Shown here piece by piece: positions 31,200 to 36,443 of a stretch of 36,443 nt of DNA. A program made the position numbers and the translations under genes. The notes beneath the pieces are model-generated. The model worked only from the letters and a program-made list of their open reading frames with translations, made no database searches and had not been told where the DNA came from. The stretch comes from a virus: positions 1 through 36,443 of the IMG/VR virus record IMGVR_UViG_3300006810_000150. The stretch is one strand, 5' to 3'. Within the stretch, counting starts at the first letter, position 1. Every line of letters starts with the position of its first letter.

Positions 31200-32443
31200 C
31201 ACAGTTGTTTTTTCCACTCATCCCATACTGGTTTATAATATATATCCCACCTGTCATACAAGTTTATTTCTGGATCATATCCAAATCCATAGTCTTCACC
31301 AGTGAAAACTTCTTTGTGATAGGAGCCATCACTCATTATCAAAGAGTTTATAAATTGACGAGAATACGATTCTCTTGAATCAACACCTATCTCTTCACGC
31401 ATTGGATATGTATCAGGAAAACTCATATACTTAGTTTTGTTGTCTCGATATTCTGTATTCCCATCATAATCAAATATAAAATCTTTTGCTGGACCCTTGT
31501 ATGATTTATAATCACCCCTATGTTTTAGATCGTGGTTAACAATACTCCATTTTTGTATTTCTGGAAAATTGTAAAAACCAATAATATTATAATATCTAGA
31601 AGCATTCTTCAATTCTCTGTGTGGTGTAAGATCATTCCACTGCCACTTACAGGAGAAGGCAACCCACCAAATAAAATCAAAGGGATTGCGTATTTCTACA
31701 GGAGATGCTGAAATGTGCCATTCACAAAATTCTATAAATTTATTTTGTGTTTTCTTATCGGCATCCCGAAAATTATATCTAGTATCCTCATACTTAAATA
31801 TATCTGTCCAATGACTTTCTGTTTTATTCATGTGTTCTTTGATTGCAAAGGAACCCCACACAGGATCACCGGGCTCACCTGTTACATTGATAGAACCATC
31901 CGTAAAGTTTGGTTCAAAATCAAATATGGTTTCCATATTATTGGATTGAAACTTGAGGTCATCTATTTTTTGGAGTAATGACCAAAAGTGTGGATTTTCT
32001 TCTATACAGGGTTGACCATAGTAAATCGTAAGTTCGTGTTCTGGTTTCTTTGTCCGTAGAAATGCAACAAGTGCAGCAGTAGAGTCGATACCACCAGACC
32101 ACCATAAACGGACAGGTCTATTCATGTTCCAAATTTCTTCTGCTCTTTCAAGTAGAACTTGTTCTATAGTTTTATTCCAACTAGGCTCTACTTCTGGTAT
32201 TGGTTCAAAATGAAAATTCAAATAGTTTAGATTTCTATTTGTCCTGTCCATAGAAAAACCACAGTTGGCCAACCAACCAAAAGAACCAATATAATTATCA
32301 AACCACTCACCTAATTGCATAGGATGTTTGGTTAAAAAATCTGCATATAGGGGATTGTTACGTCCAATATCCAAAGGATCGTGATACTTCAACCAAAGAC
32401 CAAGTGAATTGCCTTTAGTTGCAATAACTTTCAAATTGTTCAT
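31199..32443 (-). CDS. Asparagine-synthase-like PP-loop protein C
   Basis: The 414-residue protein has the PP-loop SGGIDS at 116-121 within a Rossmann-like ATP-binding domain, as in the synthetase part of asparagine synthetase, but no glutaminase domain. It shares with its two neighbours the order of motifs: PP loop, then GEPGDPVWGS, then HDLKHRGDY and AKDFIFDYDGNTEYRDNKTK. PP-loop enzymes of this group adenylate a carboxyl group and transfer an amine. Substrate unknown. It is tied to the transporter by the overlap with dctQ. An 11-codon frame lies before it. Confidence 0.78.
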   Translation of the reverse strand: MNNLKVIATKGNSLGLWLKYHDPLDIGRNNPLYADFLTKHPMQLGEWFDNYIGSFGWLANCGFSMDRTNRNLNYLNFHFEPIPEVEPSWNKTIEQVLLERAEEIWNMNRPVRLWWSGGIDSTAALVAFLRTKKPEHELTIYYGQPCIEENPHFWSLLQKIDDLKFQSNNMETIFDFEPNFTDGSINVTGEPGDPVWGSFAIKEHMNKTESHWTDIFKYEDTRYNFRDADKKTQNKFIEFCEWHISASPVEIRNPFDFIWWVAFSCKWQWNDLTPHRELKNASRYYNIIGFYNFPEIQKWSIVNHDLKHRGDYKSYKGPAKDFIFDYDGNTEYRDNKTKYMSFPDTYPMREEIGVDSRESYSRQFINSLIMSDGSYHKEVFTGEDYGFGYDPEINLYDRWDIYYKPVWDEWKKQL

Positions 32444-32448
32444 AATTA

Positions 32449-32484
32449 TTAGGTATTGGTTACGGAAGTAACTCTATAGGCCAT
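32449..32484 (-). CDS. Eleven-codon leader reading frame
   Basis: The minus strand has AGGAG, six bases, then ATG and the frame MAYRVTSVTNT, ending in TAA 5 bases before the next gene's ATG. Its ribosome binding site is better than that of the next gene. A late-promoter-like CATAAATA lies upstream. The first residues resemble the start of the protein at 26949-27251 (MSYRTRVTYT), so it could be a remnant of such a gene or a leader peptide that feeds ribosomes into the synthase-like gene. Confidence 0.4.
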   Translation of the reverse strand: MAYRVTSVTNT

Positions 32485-32500
32485 TTTATTCTCCTGATAT

Positions 32501-32508
32501 TATTTATG
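32501..32508 (-). promoter_or_regulatory. Late-promoter-like CATAAATA
   Basis: One base off TATAAATA on the minus strand, overlapping the stop of the gene at 32504. Transcription would begin near 32496, just before the AGGAG of the 11-codon frame, and lead into the synthase-like and dctQM genes. Confidence 0.45.
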
Positions 32509-33622
32509 TAGTTGCAATATAACGAGTCCAATCATATTCATAAAAGTTTTCCCTATTAATGATACTCCCATCATCTGTTATTGCAATAACTCGTAAAAAA
32601 TTTTGTTTAAATTTTACCTTATTAGATTTTACAAAACGCATTCTGAACTCACTTACTCCCTTTTTCATGTCATAAGATATGTCTTTATTTTTAGTAAAAT
32701 CATAGACAAAATCTCTCAGGGGCATTTTACATTTGAGATAATGTTTTTGACTTTCAGCATCATCATTGTATCCAGCATTAAGATGCCAAACATTTTTATG
32801 TCCCCAACCCTCATGAGTTAAATCATAATACACCATCTCATTAGATAACACTTTATTGATAGCAAACTTCTCAATCTCAGGATGATGAAAAAAAGACTTT
32901 TGATTATCTACATCTATTTTATCACCTTGATAATTAGAAATAAATCTGAAGATACGGTTGCAAGAAACAAATCTTCTTTTTGTATTCCACTGATTAAATA
33001 AATTGGTATCCGTATTTTCAAATGTTGTCAGAGTTCCTTTAGCACCAAAGAGAGGATCAGCCTCTGAACCAGCAACAAAAACATGCTGATCTGGTTTTGC
33101 TAAACTATATGTATTGGACAACGTTTCCGTTTCATCTAGCACATAATCAATTCTTCCCCTAATAATTTTATCAAACAAATATGGAGTTTCTGGTGGTCCA
33201 CCCATAATAACACGAAGTTGTTTGTGTAACCCAAGTTCGTTAAATGCAATTAACATTAAGTTACTGTCTAAACCACCAGACCAAAATAAATCTATAGTCT
33301 TTCCTTTGTCTGCAATGGACTTTGCACTTTCAAATACACATTCTGAAAATAATTTTTGTGGCCATTCTTGAAATGGTATCCATTTAATATTTGGAGTTGT
33401 GTTATAATATAAATTAATTTTTCTTTCACGATCAATAAGATGTTGATATGATGCAACTCTTGTTCCATAAGAGTTCATCCCACCTTCCCACTGAATTTGT
33501 TTTTCTTTTAACGTGGTGTTATTAAATTTATCAACAAGGTCTGGAGCATTATCCATTAACCATTTTTTCATCATAACATTGAAATCATAATTCCACCAAA
33601 CTAATTCATTTTTTACATTCAT
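32504..33622 (-). CDS. Asparagine-synthase-like PP-loop protein B
   Basis: The 372-residue protein has the PP-loop SGGLDS at 115-120, then AGSEADPLFGAKG, HEGWGHKN and RDFVYDFTKNKDISYDMKKG, in the same order as in proteins A and C. Its long N terminus (about 110 residues) is not a recognisable glutaminase. The gene is AT-rich (13 of 60 bases G/C in the line from 32581), unlike the structural genes. It overlaps the end of protein A by 17 bases. Likely a duplicated and diverged copy. Confidence 0.75.
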   Translation of the reverse strand: MNVKNELVWWNYDFNVMMKKWLMDNAPDLVDKFNNTTLKEKQIQWEGGMNSYGTRVASYQHLIDRERKINLYYNTTPNIKWIPFQEWPQKLFSECVFESAKSIADKGKTIDLFWSGGLDSNLMLIAFNELGLHKQLRVIMGGPPETPYLFDKIIRGRIDYVLDETETLSNTYSLAKPDQHVFVAGSEADPLFGAKGTLTTFENTDTNLFNQWNTKRRFVSCNRIFRFISNYQGDKIDVDNQKSFFHHPEIEKFAINKVLSNEMVYYDLTHEGWGHKNVWHLNAGYNDDAESQKHYLKCKMPLRDFVYDFTKNKDISYDMKKGVSEFRMRFVKSNKVKFKQNFLRVIAITDDGSIINRENFYEYDWTRYIATT

Positions 33623-34643
33623 TTAAAATGTCCTCTGGAATAACATCATCACGCCTCCAGAGTTTTCCGTTGTCTAATAACAACTTTGGTCGTCTGTTAC
33701 TTTTGTAACGTGTTAACCAAAAATTATCATCAAAGAGTTTCAGTATGGATGGTTCTTTAGTTTTATTAATTTGATACTCTTTATCACCTGTAAAATTATA
33801 TATGAAATCTTTTGCCGGTTGTTTGTATGATAACCAAGTATTTTGATGTTTTAGATGATGGTAGTGCATGGACCACTTTTGAAAATCTTCTGTGTTAAAA
33901 AAACTATAGTGTTTATGAACATCTTCCCCATCATTCTGAAAATAAAATACAGGAATGACTCTATCTAAAAATGTCCACTTAAAACAAAAACTAATCCACC
34001 AGTAGATATCAAAAACGGTTCTAATTTCAATAGGACACTTTTCTATATGCATCTCTAACAGACTAGAGATTCTATACCTACTAGGTTTTTCTATAGGCAC
34101 ATTCCATAAGTTCTCAAAATATAAAATACTATCCCACGGATCATTCATCATGTCTTCATACTTCTTAACAGAGTCGGTTCCAAAGATAGGATCAGCACAT
34201 TCACCAGAAACAAATGTTACGTCTTGTTTTAGATAATGCGGATCAAAATAATCTACACTAGAAGAAAGAAATGGGTCTGAGAACTCCTTAACTGTTTCAT
34301 ACAGAGCAGGAAACTCGTCTATAGACTGTTGAGAGTACCTAACACACAACTCTCCGTCACTAGGCATTGTCTCTCGCAACGACAGAAACACAACACTACT
34401 GTCAATACCACCTGACCAAAATACTGTTATTGGTTTACCATAACTCCACAACTCTTCGGCTCTAGAAATGCAACATTCATCCCATGACTTTGCATCTGAG
34501 ATTTCTTGAGGTATAGGATCATACTTCCAGTTAAACTCGTTTAGTGTGCCTGTACGATCAACAGGCATCCAACACGCAACTATGTTTCCAAGTCGTTCTA
34601 AATCTTTTTCACCAGATGGTTCATACCATATTACTTTTGCCAT
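33606..34643 (-). CDS. Asparagine-synthase-like PP-loop protein A
   Basis: The 345-residue protein has SGGIDS at 77-82, SGECADPIFGTDS in the middle, HHLKHQNTW and then AKDFIYNFTGDKEYQINKTK. The last is nearly the same as in protein C. No glutaminase domain. I chose ATG 34643; the frame opens upstream with TTG inside the cytidylyltransferase-like gene. The start overlaps that gene's end by 23 bases, so it belongs to the same operon. Function as in the other two: likely ATP-dependent amide or amine formation on an unknown carboxylate. Confidence 0.78.
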   Translation of the reverse strand: MAKVIWYEPSGEKDLERLGNIVACWMPVDRTGTLNEFNWKYDPIPQEISDAKSWDECCISRAEELWSYGKPITVFWSGGIDSSVVFLSLRETMPSDGELCVRYSQQSIDEFPALYETVKEFSDPFLSSSVDYFDPHYLKQDVTFVSGECADPIFGTDSVKKYEDMMNDPWDSILYFENLWNVPIEKPSRYRISSLLEMHIEKCPIEIRTVFDIYWWISFCFKWTFLDRVIPVFYFQNDGEDVHKHYSFFNTEDFQKWSMHYHHLKHQNTWLSYKQPAKDFIYNFTGDKEYQINKTKEPSILKLFDDNFWLTRYKSNRRPKLLLDNGKLWRRDDVIPEDILNECKK

Positions 34644-34962
34644 TTCGTATCTCTGTTGCAGAAATCTTTTCAATTTCTTCACCAAGATGTTCCTGTTCAA
34701 TCTTATACCCAACGTCTCTGCCGTATGTAATGTTTACAATATTCGGAACAGTCATTATAATATAATCTCGGTCATACTCATACCCATGAGTTTTTAAGTC
34801 TGCAATAACATCAGATTGATCAAACCAACCCTCACCAGTATCTCTTACCATAATAGCAACCTGACCTGTCTTTGCATGAGATTTCTTAAAAAGTTCTCTA
34901 TGTCCTTCGTGCCAAGGTTGATATCTCCCCAACATCTGCACAGTGGGTTTTTGTCTATCCAT
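34621..34962 (-). CDS. Cytidylyltransferase-like nucleotidyltransferase
   Basis: The 113-residue protein has GRYQPWHEGH (12-21), the HxGH-type nucleotide-binding motif of cytidylyl- and adenylyltransferases, and ISATEIR near the C terminus, the second motif of the family. It activates a small molecule by joining it to CMP or AMP. ATG 34962 follows AGGTGG by about 10 bases and overlaps the kinase gene by 8. The protein is short but has both motifs. Confidence 0.85.
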   Translation of the reverse strand: MDRQKPTVQMLGRYQPWHEGHRELFKKSHAKTGQVAIMVRDTGEGWFDQSDVIADLKTHGYEYDRDYIIMTVPNIVNITYGRDVGYKIEQEHLGEEIEKISATEIRNGKSNMV

Positions 34963-35377
34963 TTTTCTGTATCCACCTTTCAACAACCTCAAGTAGTTGT
35001 TTATCTGTATCATCAAACCACCCACTCACATGATAATCACATGTTGGTGGTTTTTCGAACATTGCATTCGTATCTTCAAATCTTCCTTTATCTATCGTGT
35101 CCATCCATACTGTAAAATCTGGTGCAAACTCTAGTCTTGTTTTCTCAGTAGGACAAACAAAGTCTGCAACGGCAATCCTACCTGACATAACCACGCCATC
35201 TGCAAGGTGACGCATTCTTAAGGATTGCCTCATTCTTCCTTCGGGTGTGAAGTCCCAATCGTCGTAATGTGTTCTAACTTTGTCTGCGTTTATCCAGACA
35301 CCATCAATTAGTTTTGCAAAAGGTTCTGCAAGTGTAGACTTACCAGAACCAGGCAAACCAAATATTAATACTTTCAT
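34955..35377 (-). CDS. APS-kinase-like P-loop kinase
   Basis: The 140-residue protein has the P-loop GLPGSGKST (7-15) and INADKVRTHYDDWDF, RMRQSLRMRHLAD and ADFVCPTEKTR, as in phage adenylylsulfate-kinase-like proteins. True CysC makes PAPS, the donor for sulfotransferases, of which three candidates are in this window. Other small kinases share these motifs, so the substrate is uncertain. The start follows the glycosyltransferase stop with no gap (TAAATG). Confidence 0.78.
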   Translation of the reverse strand: MKVLIFGLPGSGKSTLAEPFAKLIDGVWINADKVRTHYDDWDFTPEGRMRQSLRMRHLADGVVMSGRIAVADFVCPTEKTRLEFAPDFTVWMDTIDKGRFEDTNAMFEKPPTCDYHVSGWFDDTDKQLLEVVERWIQKNG

Positions 35378-36073
35378 TTATACAAAATTCCTATAGTCTT
35401 TCCATTCATGTGGTTTGTTTAGTCGATTGGTAAAATGTACATACTTAATGTCTGGGTGAAATTCTCCACCCATGTATATGTAGTCATTACCTGTGAGTTC
35501 TTCATACTTCTGTGTCATCTTATAGTTCCATCGGTTGACACTGCCAGAAACTACATCATCACTGACAACCCATCGTGTGAACCATTCATTTGGTAATACC
35601 ACAAGGTCTAACTGTTCTTTAACACTATCCTCTACGAAATACTGTTCTCCGTTCACTGGTCCTGTTGTTGTTCCGTTCTCAATGTAAAACTTCTGCCAGT
35701 AATGAATGTCACTCATAAACTTGTCGTAGATATATTGACAGTCCTTCGGATAGTATTTGAAGAACCCACCGTTGATACGATACTCATCGGCATCGTTTCT
35801 CCACCATCCCGGCATCGCAACAAACTGTCCTCGTTGAATCGGGTAGTCAAAGATTTTCTCATAGTCGTTGATAAGAAGAACATCAATGTCCATCACACAG
35901 ATGGGTTCGTCTGTCTCCAGCTGCATACCCCACATCTTATTCCACTGTAGAGTTACCTTCTCATGGTACGGCTCTCGTATCCAGATGATGTTATGCTTCG
36001 ATAACTTTTTCTCTAGGTATTCTTCGTATTCTGGACCGTACTTATCACCGATACGAACTGCTACGATATCCAT
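35378..36073 (-). CDS. Glycosyltransferase-like protein (GT-A type)
   Basis: The 231-residue protein resembles small nucleotide-sugar transferases: VMDIDVLLIND with a DxD at 62-64 for metal and sugar nucleotide binding, later RINGGFFKYYPKD and GEQYFVEDSV, and a final HFTNRLNKPHEWKDY. It could add a sugar to a virion or host structure. ATG 36073 preferred over an upstream GTG at 36085. It overlaps the end of the previous gene by 13 bases. Confidence 0.65.
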   Translation of the reverse strand: MDIVAVRIGDKYGPEYEEYLEKKLSKHNIIWIREPYHEKVTLQWNKMWGMQLETDEPICVMDIDVLLINDYEKIFDYPIQRGQFVAMPGWWRNDADEYRINGGFFKYYPKDCQYIYDKFMSDIHYWQKFYIENGTTTGPVNGEQYFVEDSVKEQLDLVVLPNEWFTRWVVSDDVVSGSVNRWNYKMTQKYEELTGNDYIYMGGEFHPDIKYVHFTNRLNKPHEWKDYRNFV

Positions 36074-36438
36074 CGTCTGTCCCACTGTTTAGTTGGTTTA
36101 GTCCCTTGAAACCAACACTGTTTTGCATATGATAATGTCTCATGTAATTTATAGTATGAGTTGACAAGTTTATCGAGAGTGTTATAAGCATGACACACAT
36201 GATAACTAAAGATGTTACTGGTATCAAAGAATACAACCTTATCCTTAACAACCTCTTTTATTCTATCGTAGTCCGCATTGATTAAGTCCATCAACCAGTA
36301 TTCTATATCACATCGGTCGTACATCTCTGCCTGCATTTGACGTAACTCTTCGAAGTCACCCATTGCCTTTGCTCTTTCATGTGCAGGAGCATTACCAATA
36401 TTATCAACAAAATTTTTATTTGAGATATTCTTTAACAT
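36061..36438 (-). CDS. Conserved phage protein, possibly cut by the window edge
   Basis: I do not recognise a named family. The 125 visible residues include YWLMDLINADYDRI, VVFFDTSNIFSYHVCHAYNT and a final GTKPTKQWDRRWIS. The frame is open to the window edge, so the ATG at 36438 may be internal and the part shown may be the C-terminal end of a longer protein. The phrase FFDTSNIFSYH resembles the end of SAM-methyltransferase-like folds, which is only a hint. It overlaps the glycosyltransferase-like gene by 13 bases. Confidence 0.55.
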   Translation of the reverse strand: MLKNISNKNFVDNIGNAPAHERAKAMGDFEELRQMQAEMYDRCDIEYWLMDLINADYDRIKEVVKDKVVFFDTSNIFSYHVCHAYNTLDKLVNSYYKLHETLSYAKQCWFQGTKPTKQWDRRWIS

Positions 36439-36443
36439 GTATA

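Noticed and set aside
1-36443. tRNA genes, CRISPR arrays and insertion sequences
   Set aside because: I saw no cloverleaf-type sequence, no regularly spaced repeats and no transposase; a tRNA scan was not possible here, so a divergent tRNA cannot be fully excluded.

Overview
The window is part of a T4-like marine myovirus genome. Almost all genes lie on the minus strand, overlap by a few bases, and follow the T4-type order of morphogenesis and recombination genes: 13-14-15-16-17, 18-19-20-67-(68)-21-22-23, then uvsY, uvsW, 55, 47 and 46. T4-type late promoters (TATAAATA) stand in front of several structural genes, and the late sigma factor gp55 is encoded here. No photosynthesis gene or tRNA was seen. 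TRAP transporter genes point to a heterotrophic marine proteobacterial host rather than a cyanobacterium, but the host is inferred only.

Layout, left to right. 1-95: bidirectional terminator and possible promoters. 95-8475: peptide deformylase, a DNA methylase-like protein, gp46 and gp47 with a BglII-type endonuclease homologue wedged between them, gp55, an unknown acidic protein, UvsW, two 2-oxoglutarate oxygenases and UvsY. 8476-8620: a noncoding stretch that reads as a structured RNA behind a late promoter. 8621-18422: a tail-tube-like protein, capsid gp23 (frameshifted in this sequence), gp22, gp21, a nitroreductase-like protein, small head proteins including a 58-residue gp67, portal gp20, tail tube gp19 and sheath gp18. 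18423-20016: a variable island with a plus-strand zinc-finger protein, a plus-strand oxygenase and a sulfotransferase. 20016-24569: terminase gp17 and gp16, then gp15, gp14 and gp13. 24593-26952: a second variable island with an acetyltransferase and three plus-strand genes (two sulfotransferase-like, one truncated kinase). 26949-36443: an accessory block on the minus strand.

The accessory block is the most unusual part. It runs, in transcription order, from a fragmentary conserved phage gene through a glycosyltransferase-like protein, an APS-kinase-like P-loop kinase, a cytidylyltransferase-like protein and three divergent asparagine-synthase-like PP-loop proteins. It ends in a complete TRAP transporter (dctQ, dctM, dctP) plus a second DctP-family protein without a signal peptide. 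Both dctP genes have their own perfect TATAAATA late promoters, so the transporter appears to be wired into the late programme of the phage.

Recombination and late-transcription genes (46, 47, uvsW, uvsY, 55) link replication to late expression. The late genes build head, neck and tail. The accessory genes could change nutrient uptake during infection (TRAP) and modify surface or virion molecules (sulfotransferases, PP-loop proteins, glycosyltransferase, oxygenases). These last roles are inference.
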